The notes under the pieces were generated by a model. It was not told the origin of the DNA and did not search any database. It saw only the letters and a list, made by a program, of their open reading frames with translations. Position numbers and translations under genes: made by a program. Shown piece after piece: positions 41,700-50,808 of a stretch of DNA of 64,000 nucleotides (the stretch's first letter is position 1; the number at the start of each line of letters is the position of its first letter). Origin of the DNA: PALSA-1353 sp050012375 (GTDB lineage Bacteria > Planctomycetota > Phycisphaerae > Tepidisphaerales > Tepidisphaeraceae); assembly GCA_050012375.1 (NCBI GenBank), contig JBEKHH010000017.1, forward strand, positions 23,159 through 87,158, written 5' to 3'.

Positions 41700-44462
41700 T
41701 CAGTTGTCGTCATCATCGCACTTGCCGCTCGGAAGCGTGCGATGCATCACCGGCATGACCGCCGTCGGGCCCTTGACTGTTTTCCAGGTAATCTCGTCCA
41801 ACTCCGCCGCCGGGGCCGCGTCGGCGTGCGTGAAATCCATCCGCGCTGATCGCAAAGCCATCTCGATCCGCGGATCACCGGCCGTCAGTTCCGATGGGGC
41901 CGGGTTGATCTCCGTGAACAGCACCGCGGGCGGCATCTTCGCCTCGTACGGCTCGGCGTTCGACGGCGCGTCGCTCCAATCCATGATCGGATCGGCAACC
42001 GCGTCGTACTGCGACAGCGGCTCAAGCCCCAACAGCAATTCAATCGTTTTCAGCACGCTGTCCGTGTTGCAAAAATGATGATCGACGCTGTGCGGGTTGA
42101 TCCAGGGGCTGAGGACAAAGCCGATCGTCCGGTGCGCATCGACGTGATCCATGCCGCTTTGGGCATCGTCCTCGATCACGAAAATCGCCGTGCTGTTCCA
42201 GATGGGGCTGTGGCTCACCGCCTGGACGATTTGCCCCAGCGCGTAATCATTGTCGGCGACATACCCTCGCGGCGAGTGCTTGCCTTCCTTGGCCCCGGTC
42301 GTGTGGTCGTTGGGCAGACGCACCATCATCAGCGCCGGGACGCCCGATCCATCCGGCGACTTCGCCAGCATCATCTGAAACTCCCGGTTCCATTCCGCGA
42401 ACCGGCTGGCCGCTCGGTATTTCCCGTAAACTTTCGTCTTGAACAGCGGTCGCTTGTCGCCTGTCTGCTGGGCAATCATCGCCGGCGCATCGCTGTCGGC
42501 ATAATCCAGATCGAATCGCCGATAATCGAGGTCGCTGATCCCGGCCAGATCGTGTCCCGGCGGCTGCAAACCCGCCGCCGCGGGATAATTATCCGGCCCT
42601 CCCACCAAACCCGCCGCCCGGTCGCTGTAGCTCAGGAAGAACCCATAGTTTCGCAGCGATATCCCCGCTTCCCTGGCCAAATCCCAGATGTTCCGCCCGG
42701 TGTTGGCGACATCCGGTATCGTCGCCGCTCCATTCCTGAACGACGGCAGCGTCGTCGCCGGCTTGCCATCGACATCCATCGCGGAGAATCCGCCCGTCAC
42801 ATAGCCGTTGTTATGACCCTCAAAATCAAACTTCCGCCCGCGGTTGGAATAGTGGTACGGAACATTGCGTTCCACATACGCATCGGCCATCCCCTGCGTG
42901 CTCCAAACCCAGCCGTCCCCGCTCACCTCGCCGCACGCGTACAAATTGTCCAGCAGCACGAATCGCTCGGCGAGGGCATGCTCATTCGGCGTCACGTCGC
43001 GCCCAAACAGAACCAGCGAGTTATCGCCATTTCCATCGGGCAAATCCCCCAACACCTGGTCATATGTTCGATTCTCTTTGATGATGTAAATGACGTGCGT
43101 GATCTTCCCAGCCGCCAGGCCCAGACGCGCCAGCGGATTTTGCGCCGGATGCGAAAGGACGTTCAGCCGATTGTCCTCCAGCACCTGCTCGGTGCTCTTT
43201 TCCAACTCGTCGGCGGACGGGATGCGAACCAGGCAGACATTTCCCTCGAGGATGCTCAGAATGTACGCGAACTCTCGATGCGGATCGTGCGGGTCGAGCT
43301 TGTTGTTGGGATTGCGGAGGGTCGTGCCCTTGGCGTTGGCGACGAGCAAACGGTCGCTTCCGATTATCGCTATCGCGCTGGGATACCAACCCACGGGAAT
43401 ATATCCGCGCAATTGCATCGCCCCGGCATCCACAACCGCGATGGCGTTCATGTCCCCCAGGGCAACGTAAAGCATCTTTCCATCCGCCGATAGGGCCAGC
43501 GCCGTCGGCGTCGCCCCCGGCAGATCGCGGGCCATATCCGGCCGCAATAGAATCGTCCCGACAACCGCATTCGAGCCGGTATCAATCACCGACACGGTAT
43601 CGCTCAGCGAATTGGCCACGAACAATCGCGTCTGATCCGGGGATAAAAGCAGCGCTGCCGGATGAGCGCCGACGCCGATATTCGCCAGCAGGGCGGGCTT
43701 GGCCGGGTTTCGCGTGTCCAGCGCATAAACCGCGTCGTCGCGCTCCGCCGCCACGTATGCCGTTTGCCCCCCGCGCAAAACCGCGATGCCCAGCGGGAAA
43801 TTCGACGTGCCGCCATGGCTGCTGGAAAATGTGTATCGGCCGATCTCGGTCTTGGCCGCTGGATCATAGATCGCCACGCTGCCCGACAGCTTGGTTGGAT
43901 CGCCATCGCCCGAAGCGTTGTTGGCGACATACAGCAATCCTCGTCCATCCAGCGCCAGTCCCGCGGGAAAATCCCGGCGGCGCGTCTGAATCGAATCGCG
44001 AAGAGTAATTGCGCCCTGATCGCCGACATCCAAAACCGCGATGCTGTCGTGAGCGCCCTGCGCGGCGTAAACGACGTTCCCGTCGCCAACGGCCAGGCCG
44101 TAATACAGTCCGTTGGACTTGGGCGAACCCGGCGGCGTCGGCGCGTCGTCATCTTCGCCGCCGGGCTTCATCGGGCGCTTTGCTTTCTTTACCTTGGGAG
44201 GCTCAAAATCGATGTGCGAGACGCCCTTGCCGTCTGACGTGCGGATCGACCAAAGCGATTGGTGATACCCCATATCGCTCACCAGCGCGTATCGCCCGCC
44301 CGCCGTCAGGGCCAGATTCATCGGCATATTGCCCACGTCCCAACTGCTCTGTGTTGCCGGAGTGATGAACTTCCCAGTATTCAGCGGCACCGCCGGCTCG
44401 TGCGCGCACGCGGACAAGACAAGCACCGAAAGCAACAAGACCCGATATGACGAAGTTCCCAT
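41700..44462 (-). CDS. YncE-like beta-propeller plus phosphoesterase lipoprotein
   Basis: A 920-residue secreted lipoprotein: lipobox VLVLSAC with Cys19. Residues about 40-410 form repeats of a YVTN/YncE propeller (GLLYVANNASGDGDPTKLSGSVAIYDPA, TRLFVANSLSDTVSVIDTGSNAVVGTI, KMLYVALGDMNAIAVVDAG). Residues about 450-850 are an alkaline phosphatase-superfamily phosphoesterase domain: ITHVIYIIKENRTYDQVLGDL with catalytic-site residues, and IFVIEDDAQSGMDHVDAHRTIGFVLSPW. Such fusions are common in planctomycetes and acidobacteria; the substrate is unknown. Monocistronic. Confidence 0.88.
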   Translation of the reverse strand: MGTSSYRVLLLSVLVLSACAHEPAVPLNTGKFITPATQSSWDVGNMPMNLALTAGGRYALVSDMGYHQSLWSIRTSDGKGVSHIDFEPPKVKKAKRPMKPGGEDDDAPTPPGSPKSNGLYYGLAVGDGNVVYAAQGAHDSIAVLDVGDQGAITLRDSIQTRRRDFPAGLALDGRGLLYVANNASGDGDPTKLSGSVAIYDPAAKTEIGRYTFSSSHGGTSNFPLGIAVLRGGQTAYVAAERDDAVYALDTRNPAKPALLANIGVGAHPAALLLSPDQTRLFVANSLSDTVSVIDTGSNAVVGTILLRPDMARDLPGATPTALALSADGKMLYVALGDMNAIAVVDAGAMQLRGYIPVGWYPSAIAIIGSDRLLVANAKGTTLRNPNNKLDPHDPHREFAYILSILEGNVCLVRIPSADELEKSTEQVLEDNRLNVLSHPAQNPLARLGLAAGKITHVIYIIKENRTYDQVLGDLPDGNGDNSLVLFGRDVTPNEHALAERFVLLDNLYACGEVSGDGWVWSTQGMADAYVERNVPYHYSNRGRKFDFEGHNNGYVTGGFSAMDVDGKPATTLPSFRNGAATIPDVANTGRNIWDLAREAGISLRNYGFFLSYSDRAAGLVGGPDNYPAAAGLQPPGHDLAGISDLDYRRFDLDYADSDAPAMIAQQTGDKRPLFKTKVYGKYRAASRFAEWNREFQMMLAKSPDGSGVPALMMVRLPNDHTTGAKEGKHSPRGYVADNDYALGQIVQAVSHSPIWNSTAIFVIEDDAQSGMDHVDAHRTIGFVLSPWINPHSVDHHFCNTDSVLKTIELLLGLEPLSQYDAVADPIMDWSDAPSNAEPYEAKMPPAVLFTEINPAPSELTAGDPRIEMALRSARMDFTHADAAPAAELDEITWKTVKGPTAVMPVMHRTLPSGKCDDDDN

Positions 44463-44636
44463 GGTTCCGATTATGCGTCAGAACATGAAGATCGTGCAAA
44501 GAGCCGAAGTCCTTATTTATCGAGTCGGTGCAAGGCCCGGCATTCAAACCTCTCGCGTATGCCAACGACTGGCTGTCGCGCTCCAGCAGGCCCCATTCCT
44601 CGTTGTGGTGCCGCGGAATCTCGCCGAGCGAATGGA

Positions 44637-44930
44637 TCAAACCTTCTCCTGCGGCCGCCGCGCTGATCCCCGCCGGATGCGCTCAGCCTCAAACGCATTG
44701 ACGACCGACGCGACCAAGCCGGGGAATCGCGCGTCCAGCTCGTCCAGGCGCAGGCGGTTGGAGTGCTCGACGCCGCGGCGCCGGCTGTGAATCAGGCCGG
44801 CGGCGCGGAGGATCTGGAAATGCTGCGAGCAGGTCGATTTTGGAATGTCCGGATCGATCGCCGACGCCAACTCGATGCAGCTAACGCCCTCGGGCTTATT
44901 CATCAACTGGCAGACGATCGCCAGGCGCAC
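44637..44930 (-). CDS. ArsR-family regulator, start uncertain
   Basis: Winged-helix dimeric repressor. From GTG 44930 it reads 97 residues with LAIVCQLMNKPEGVSCIELASAIDPDIPKSTCSQHFQILRAAGLI, the HTH core. In the same frame the family N-terminus continues upstream (KPLTHPKIAHVALADLLHALADP) to about 44999, with no ATG, GTG or TTG in it; CTG 44993 or ATC 45002-area codons are the only options. Either GTG 44930 starts a short form or a rare start is used. No metal-binding Cys pair is evident. It is divergent to an Old Yellow Enzyme gene, with a palindrome between. Confidence 0.8.
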   Translation of the reverse strand: MRLAIVCQLMNKPEGVSCIELASAIDPDIPKSTCSQHFQILRAAGLIHSRRRGVEHSNRLRLDELDARFPGLVASVVNAFEAERIRRGSARRPQEKV

Positions 44931-45045
44931 GGGATCCGCTAGCGCGTGCAGAAGGTCGGCCAGGGCGACGTGGGCGATTTTGGGATGGGTCAGGGGCTTG
45001 ATGCTTGAATCATAGCCCGTGTTGACTCGCCGGGGGAGAGATTCT

Positions 45046-45058
45046 ATTGTTCAACAAT
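45046..45058. promoter_or_regulatory. Palindrome in the ArsR / Old Yellow Enzyme divergent region
   Basis: ATTGTT-C-AACAAT is a perfect dyad between the ArsR gene and the divergent oxidoreductase, about 75 bases upstream of the latter. It fits an ArsR-type operator controlling both directions. Confidence 0.6.
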
Positions 45059-45132
45059 TATGAACTATCAAACGGCGCCGCCTATTGGCCGTCGGGCCGG
45101 TCGCGCCGCAACGATTAAATGAAAGGCGTTCC

Positions 45133-46203
45133 ATGCCCACACTCTTTGACCCGCTGCAAGTCGGCGAACTTCGCCTGCCCAACCGGATCGTGATGTCGCC
45201 GCTGACCCGATGCCGATCCGGGGCCCAGCGGACGCCCAATCTCCTGATGGCGGAATATTACCGGCAACGCGCCGGCGCCGGGCTGATCATCTCCGAGGCC
45301 ACGTCGGTTTCCCCGATGGGCGTGGGATATCCCGATACCCCGGGCATCTGGTCGGCGGCCCAGGTCCAGGGGTGGAAGCGAATCACTGAGACGGTGCATC
45401 AGGCCGGCGGGCGAATGCTGCTGCAGCTCTGGCACGTTGGCCGAATCTCCGACCCGTTCTATTTGGCCGGTCGGACGCCCGTCGCCCCCAGCGCCGTGGC
45501 GGCCGGCGGGCAAGTGAGCCTAATGCGACCCGAGAAAGCGTTCGTCACGCCCCGGGCGCTGGACATCGGCGAAATCCCCCCGATCGTCCAGGAGTATCGC
45601 GCCGGCGCCCGCAACGCCAAACTGGCGGGCTTCGACGGTGTGGAAATCCACGGCGCCAACGGCTACCTGCTCGACCAGTTCCTCCAGAGTTCCACCAACC
45701 ATCGCACCGACGCCTACGGCGGACCGGTGGAAAACCGCGCCCGACTCATGCTCGAAGTCGCCGACGCCTGCATCGGCGTCTGGGGCGCCGGCCGCGTTGG
45801 AATGCACCTGGCGCCGCGCTGCGACGCCCATTCCATGGGCGACGCCAATCCCACCGAGACCTTCACCTACGTCGCCCGCGAGCTGCGCAACCGCCGGCTC
45901 GCCTTCATCTGCGCCCGTGAATCGCTGGCCAGCCCGCGCCTCAGTCCCGCTCTCAAATCCGCCTTCGGCGGCGTTTACATCGCCAACGAAAAGTTCACGT
46001 TTGCCACCGCGCAGCAGGTGCTGGACATCGGCGAAGCCGACGCCGTCGCCTTCGGCCAGCTCTTCATCGCCAATCCCGACCTGCCCAGACGATTCAAACT
46101 GGGCGCCGCGCTCAACGCCCCCGACCCCTCGACTTTCTACGCCGACGGCGAAAAGGGATACACGGACTACCCATTCCTGGATGTCCAACCGGTGGCGGTG
46201 TGA
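45133..46203 (+). CDS. Old Yellow Enzyme-type alkene reductase (NADH:flavin oxidoreductase)
   Basis: FMN enzyme reducing activated alkenes. The 356-residue barrel begins LFDPLQVGELRLPNRIVMSPLTRCRS and has the substrate/flavin marks LLQLWHVGRIS, PSAV, GFDGVEIHGANGYLLDQFLQSSTNHRTDAYGGPVENRARLMLEV, and the late FGQLFIANPDLPRR. This is the NemA/OYE group. ATG 45133 has GAAAGG eight bases upstream. The ArsR regulator is divergent, so induction by a reactive compound is plausible. Confidence 0.94.
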   Translation: MPTLFDPLQVGELRLPNRIVMSPLTRCRSGAQRTPNLLMAEYYRQRAGAGLIISEATSVSPMGVGYPDTPGIWSAAQVQGWKRITETVHQAGGRMLLQLWHVGRISDPFYLAGRTPVAPSAVAAGGQVSLMRPEKAFVTPRALDIGEIPPIVQEYRAGARNAKLAGFDGVEIHGANGYLLDQFLQSSTNHRTDAYGGPVENRARLMLEVADACIGVWGAGRVGMHLAPRCDAHSMGDANPTETFTYVARELRNRRLAFICARESLASPRLSPALKSAFGGVYIANEKFTFATAQQVLDIGEADAVAFGQLFIANPDLPRRFKLGAALNAPDPSTFYADGEKGYTDYPFLDVQPVAV

Positions 46204-46239
46204 GGCGTCAATGATTCATCAGGCTTTTCAATCCGTTAT

Positions 46240-46349
46240 TCAACCGCAGAGCACGCGGAGAGCGCTGAGAAGAACCGAGAAAACATTCGTTATTGTATTG
46301 CTTCTCTGCGTCTGTCTCTGCGCCCTCGGCGTACTCTGCGGTTCAATTG
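46240..46349. repeat. Word-repeat inverted repeat, family D (CCGCAGAG type)
   Basis: CAACCGCAGAGCACGCGGAG on the left faces TCTGCGTCTGTCTCTGCG and TACTCTGCGGTTCAATTG on the right. It lies after the oxidoreductase stop, in the 250-base gap before ppk2 (on the other strand). No gene is seen in the gap. Confidence 0.75.
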
Positions 46350-46452
46350 GACTTTTATATTAAGAGGCTTCCTCGCTTTATGAAAAATGTTGCCATGTGC
46401 GGCGGGGCGACGGAGGCAGTTGGTCCAAGCCGCTCCCCCCCGGGCGGCTGGC

Positions 46453-47454
46453 TCAGTCGATCTTCACCGCGCCGCGGTGAAATCGCGTGACGATGTCCGG
46501 GTCGGGGTAAAGCGTAGTGCGCGAGTTGTCCTTGCCCTCGTAGTCCATCAGCGACAGAAGATATCGAATGCTGTCCAGGCGCGCGCGCTTCTTATCGTTG
46601 GCTTTCACGATGATCCAGGGACTGTAGCTGGTGTGCGTCCGGCTGAAAACGGTTTCCTTGTATTTCGTATATGAATCCCACAAATCCTGGGCTTTTCCGT
46701 CCAGCGGGCTCAGTTTCCATTGCTTGAGCGGATTGTCGCGGCGGGATTCGAAGCGGGCCATTTGCACTTCGCGAGAAATGGAAAACCAGAATTTCACGAT
46801 GATCACGCCGTCTTCCACCAGCATGTGCTCGAATTCCGGCACCTGCTGCATGAACCGCTCGTATTCCGGTCGAGTGCAGAATCCGTTGACCGGCTCGACG
46901 ATGCCGCGGTTGTACCAACTGCGATCGAAGAAAACGATTTCGCCCTTGTTGGGCAATTGCTTCATGTACCGCTGAAAATACCATTGCCCGCGCTCTTCTT
47001 CGGTCGGCTTGGGCAATGCCACCACGCGCATGGCGCGCGGATTGAGATGCTCGATGAATCGTCGGATGGTGCCGCCCTTGCCGGCGGCGTCGCGGCCTTC
47101 AAAAATGATCGCCAGCCGCTTGCCTTGCTCCTGAATCCATCGTTGCAGTTTTACCAGTTCAATCTGGAGAGCTTCCAGTTCGTCTTCATATCGGATCGCT
47201 TCTCTGATTCTCCCGACCTTGAGTTTCTTGTCCCGCAACACCTGAATGAATTCGCGCCGCGAATGAACATCGGCCACCTCGGCGGCGGTCAAATGAAGGC
47301 AGCCGATTTCCCCGGCAGGCGCGGCGGCGGGAGACGTCAGCGTGTCGTTTAGAATTTCCCGTCCGGCTTTGACAAGCGGATCCTGCGGTGGCGAGCCCGC
47401 GGCCGGAATCAGAACGTCAACCGATGATTTGGACGGATCGCTCATGACTTGCAT
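46453..47454 (-). CDS. ppk2: Polyphosphate kinase 2 (class I type)
   Basis: Transfers phosphate between polyphosphate and nucleoside diphosphates. The 333-residue sequence has Walker A FEGRDAAGKGGTI, Walker B VFFDRSWYNR, and the lid/C-terminal block QMARFESRRDNPLKQWKLSPLDGKAQDLWDSYT, then TSYSPWIIVKANDKKRARL. The first 70 residues are variable. It may make ATP or GTP from polyP or the reverse. Monocistronic. Confidence 0.93.
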   Translation of the reverse strand: MQVMSDPSKSSVDVLIPAAGSPPQDPLVKAGREILNDTLTSPAAAPAGEIGCLHLTAAEVADVHSRREFIQVLRDKKLKVGRIREAIRYEDELEALQIELVKLQRWIQEQGKRLAIIFEGRDAAGKGGTIRRFIEHLNPRAMRVVALPKPTEEERGQWYFQRYMKQLPNKGEIVFFDRSWYNRGIVEPVNGFCTRPEYERFMQQVPEFEHMLVEDGVIIVKFWFSISREVQMARFESRRDNPLKQWKLSPLDGKAQDLWDSYTKYKETVFSRTHTSYSPWIIVKANDKKRARLDSIRYLLSLMDYEGKDNSRTTLYPDPDIVTRFHRGAVKID

Positions 47455-47868
47455 CTCCTAAATTACGCACGGGGAGACAAATAATCGGCGACCGTAAACG
47501 GCATCGGTGAGTCAGATTACCGACTTAAGCGCCGATGCCTCGTTGCAAAGATGCGATTGCGACAGATAACTCGAAGTGACGAGACACCAACTGAATTGTT
47601 TGCCCGTTTTTGGCCCGGAATCGAGGATTTTGGGGTGTGCGGTATGCCAACCGCACCCTTGCGTGTGCACGGGAAAGTTCACTTGAAAATGGAGAGGGTG
47701 TAAAGCGGTCGAGTTCTGGATTAACCTCGCGTTCGCTCCAATTGAGACGTAGCATGTAAGCGGGGGGGGCAGCGGCATCCACGACATTTGACAGTTGCTC
47801 CCAGCAGGAACAAAATTACGAAAAAGGCTCACGCCGGTCGTGGGCAAGAGACCATTGGGAAATGTCAA
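47455..47868. other. Intergenic region before the GH62-like gene
   Basis: 414 bases between ppk2 and the glycosidase gene with no convincing gene. A hairpin-forming GTGCGGT/ACCGCAC dyad is near 47637-47663. Composition is less G/C-rich than the flanks, in keeping with an imported segment. Confidence 0.5.
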
Positions 47869-48957
47869 ATGAAATCGTTAGCCCTTAAATCGCAGCGACA
47901 GAAATCTATTGCAAAAATGTGGGGGAAAGGCGTTTTTACGACCGCGTCAGTCCTATATTTTTCAGCAATCTGCTGCTCATTACCCAGTTGTTTCGCGGGG
48001 GATCCCGTTCCCGCCGGCACGCAGCCCAGTATCGCGGTCAACGTGACGTCGACTTCATCTCCGTCTGTGCTGCCCAAGACCTTCAAATGGACGTCGACGG
48101 GCCCGCTCGCTCAGCCAAAGTCCGGATGGGTCTCGCTCAAGGACTTCAGCTGCGTGGTCTACAACAATCTGTACGTTGTCTACATGTCGAGGGCCAACAA
48201 CGCAGGGAGCTACGGCGGGGCCATGATGACCTTCACCAATTGGTCTCAAATGGCCACAGCCACCCAGTACTCGGTCCCTGTAGGGGGCGTTGCGCCGACC
48301 TTGATCTATTTCACCCCGAAGAAGATCTGGGTTCTTATGTACGAGTGGGGCCCGTGGCCTTTCTGTTACCTGACCTCGACCGACCCCACCAACCCGTCGG
48401 GCTGGTCGGCCCCACACGAACTCTACGGGGGAGGCTCAATCGACGAAACGGTAATCTGCAACAGCACGACCGCCTATCTCTTCTTCGCGAATGACGACGG
48501 AAACATATACCGGGCGTCGATGCCGATCGGCGACTTCCCGGGCACATTCACCAACCCGAAGACCATCATGACCGACACCAGGGCCAACCTGTTCGAGGCC
48601 GTGCAGGTCTACACGGTGAAGGGGACGAACCAATACCTCATGCTCGTCGAGGCGATGGGCCGCGCAGGAAGGTATTTCCGATCCTTTACCGCGACCGATC
48701 TCGCGGGTTCGTGGACCCCGCTGGCGGCGAGCGAGAGCAATCCCTTCGCCGGCAAGGCCAACGTCACCTTCCGCGACGGCAACGCCTGGACGAGCGACAT
48801 CAGCAGCGGCGATCTGGTTCGCACCAATCCCGACGAAACACAGACCATCGACCCGTCCAATTTGCAGTTCCTCTACCAGGGTCTCGGCCCCCACGCGGCA
48901 GGTCTTACGTACAATCAACTCCCCTGGCAACCGGGGGTGCTCACGCTGGTGCGATAG
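47869..48957 (+). CDS. Secreted GH62-like alpha-L-arabinofuranosidase
   Basis: Removes arabinose side chains from arabinoxylan or similar polymers. After a signal peptide (MWGKGVFTTASVLYFSAICCS in context) the mature domain has the family signs FKWTSTGPLAQPKSGWVSLKDFSCVVYNN (catalytic Asp region), WVLMYEWGPWPFCYLTSTDPTNPSGWS, SIDETVICN (catalytic Glu region), NLFEAVQVYTVKGTNQYLMLVEAMG and LPWQPGVLTL. ATG 47869 gives 362 residues; an upstream in-frame open stretch is unlikely. GH62 is mainly a fungal/actinobacterial family, so transfer is plausible. Neighbour: a GH26-like enzyme. Confidence 0.82.
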   Translation: MKSLALKSQRQKSIAKMWGKGVFTTASVLYFSAICCSLPSCFAGDPVPAGTQPSIAVNVTSTSSPSVLPKTFKWTSTGPLAQPKSGWVSLKDFSCVVYNNLYVVYMSRANNAGSYGGAMMTFTNWSQMATATQYSVPVGGVAPTLIYFTPKKIWVLMYEWGPWPFCYLTSTDPTNPSGWSAPHELYGGGSIDETVICNSTTAYLFFANDDGNIYRASMPIGDFPGTFTNPKTIMTDTRANLFEAVQVYTVKGTNQYLMLVEAMGRAGRYFRSFTATDLAGSWTPLAASESNPFAGKANVTFRDGNAWTSDISSGDLVRTNPDETQTIDPSNLQFLYQGLGPHAAGLTYNQLPWQPGVLTLVR

Positions 48958-49019
48958 TCGTCCGCGACGGCGCCCGTGCTAATGCCATATGGCTTCAGTG
49001 TTCGCTAACTGCCTCCACG

Positions 49020-49057
49020 GTGAGCGGTATGTGAAGTGCACTCCACGTATCGCTCAC
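49020..49057. repeat. Near-perfect 38-base palindrome after the GH62-like gene
   Basis: GTGAGCG at the left end mirrors CGCTCAC at the right end. The full 38 bases pair with 16 Watson-Crick pairs, two G-U and one mismatch out of 19. It lies 62 bases after the glycosidase stop and is followed by ATTTTGGG, so a terminator is the simplest reading; a dimeric operator is possible. Confidence 0.6.
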
Positions 49058-49171
49058 ATTTTGGGCTGGTCCTGCTGAACCGGCAAAGATCGTCCTAAGC
49101 AATCGGAATCAGCGGCAGGAGTTGACGCCTGAGCGTCGGTGTGGGCGTCAAGCCGCGCAATAACAACGGCC

Positions 49172-50317
49172 CTATGAATATCCGAGATCGCGAAAAAGGC
49201 TGGCAGAGGTCTGGAGGAACGGCGCGGAATTCATGCGATTGTTCCAGATCTCAAGGAACTGCGGAGTGCCCCAAGGACGCGCATCGCAATTGACAAAAAG
49301 AGGCACCCATTTCCAGACGGGTTCTGCCGACCAGTCCGCGGCGATATAGTGCCACGCCCCGATGACATCGCTGTTAGCTTGAATGAAATCGATCATGGGC
49401 TGGTGCCAGCCATCCCAGATCGCTTGCGCCGTGACCTTTTCCGATTTTCCCAAGTAATACGGGTAATAGGCGCTTTTCGTGATGTTGTATTTCACCGGCG
49501 TGGTCTCGGCCAACAGCACGGGTTTGTCGCGCTTGCGGGCTTCGCTGAGGATGATCTTGTCCACATCTGTCGGGGTCCACATCGAGCATCCAAGCCAGTC
49601 CGCATAATCGTCGCCCGGATAGAACCGGTTGAACGCTTCCGTGGTGAGCGCCGGCGAGAGGCTCGGAAAATTGGTGGATGCCAACACGGTCGAGACGTTG
49701 TCGGCACCGGCGGCCCGCAAGCGATCGACCATTCGACGAAACCCATGCGCGAAGTAGACCGGGTCATAGTGAAAGTCAGGAATCGGGAATCCGCGGTCGA
49801 ATTCGTAACCGAGGCGCATCAAAATCGGCCGTGGCTGCGCGGCACACCATTGGGCTAATCGGTCGATGTTCTCATCGAACGCGCCTGTCGTGATGATCCT
49901 GTTGTTGTCCTTCGTAGAAAGATCGAAGTCCGCAACCCAACTCACGGAAAGATGAAGCACGGAGTCTTTCAGCGCGGGCAGATCACAAACCCAAGACAGA
50001 CCAGCCAAATCCAATTCCGACGCCACTGAGCAATAGAGCGTGAACCCACCCGGCCGCGTCGGCATGTTGTCCAGGTATCCGTTTCCCAACCCCTCGGCGG
50101 GACGGCCGCCGAGCTGCGCCGCCCCCTGGCCGGCGATGAACAACACCTGCCCCTCCGGCGGGCGAATCGGTTTCCGGGCCGCGCGCGTCGATATGATCTC
50201 GGCATTTTGCCTTTTGGCCTGGTGTGATCCCGCACAACCGAACAACGCCGTTGAAGCGATAGCCCACGCGACCGATTGGCAAGCCGAGGATAGGAAAGCG
50301 CGGCGAGTAAGATCCAT
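49172..50317 (-). CDS. Tat-exported GH26-like glycoside hydrolase
   Basis: A twin-arginine signal (LTRRAFLSSA) leads a 381-residue protein. The catalytic-domain marks fit the GH26-like clan: PILMRLGYEFDRGFP with a Glu in the acid/base position, a HWMDPVYF-like FHYDPVYFAHGFRRMVDRLR segment, and VLLAETTPVKYN with a second Glu. GH26 enzymes cleave mannans or related beta-glycans. ATG 50317 has GGAGG seven bases upstream. It is convergent with the GH62-like gene, consistent with a small polysaccharide-use island. Confidence 0.72.
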   Translation of the reverse strand: MDLTRRAFLSSACQSVAWAIASTALFGCAGSHQAKRQNAEIISTRAARKPIRPPEGQVLFIAGQGAAQLGGRPAEGLGNGYLDNMPTRPGGFTLYCSVASELDLAGLSWVCDLPALKDSVLHLSVSWVADFDLSTKDNNRIITTGAFDENIDRLAQWCAAQPRPILMRLGYEFDRGFPIPDFHYDPVYFAHGFRRMVDRLRAAGADNVSTVLASTNFPSLSPALTTEAFNRFYPGDDYADWLGCSMWTPTDVDKIILSEARKRDKPVLLAETTPVKYNITKSAYYPYYLGKSEKVTAQAIWDGWHQPMIDFIQANSDVIGAWHYIAADWSAEPVWKWVPLFVNCDARPWGTPQFLEIWNNRMNSAPFLQTSASLFRDLGYS

Positions 50318-50808
50318 CGCAGCCTCCGGGGCACTTTCGCTCCACAGAAAACTCGTCCTACTGAAGTGTAACCGCAAAAGGGCGGCGCGCAATGAGGAAG
50401 CGCGGCTGCCTGCTTACCGACGGACCTCATTGGGTTTGATTCTTCTCGATTCCCAGCCCAGTCTGAAAATCCCGCCGCATTCCCCGGCAAAATCGGGAGA
50501 TCTGACGGATTTTGTTGACCATCCACTTCGTCGCAGTTCCTTGGCCACTAACGAGAAAACCGCCCGATTCGCGTCGAGCGGCGTTCAGTCGGGACAACGA
50601 GACGGCTATTGAAGTCTTTGTTCGGGGACTGAATGGGTTGGAGCGATTTTTCGCTCGAAAACAAGAGTGATAAACTGATCGCCGAAAAATTCTGAGGATG
50701 ATGTCTTCAGTATCTGATACCGTGTTGATTCGCCCACGCCACGTAATCCGGTGTGCCCAATTGCGTCAAATGCTTCCACCGTCGCGATCGTCAGCTATAG
50801 TTCTTTTA
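50318..50808. other. Intergenic region between divergent island genes
   Basis: About 490 bases with no recognised gene. It should hold the promoters of the GH26-like gene (minus) and the HEAT-like lipoprotein gene (plus). An in-frame extension of the lipoprotein frame reaches back to 50698 but its codons do not look coding. Confidence 0.5.

Noticed and set aside
42075..43493. 472-codon plus-strand frame across the phosphoesterase gene
   Set aside because: Antisense shadow.
44203..44640. 145-codon minus-strand frame between ArsR and the phosphoesterase
   Set aside because: Most of it overlaps the phosphoesterase N-terminus in another frame and no family resemblance is seen.
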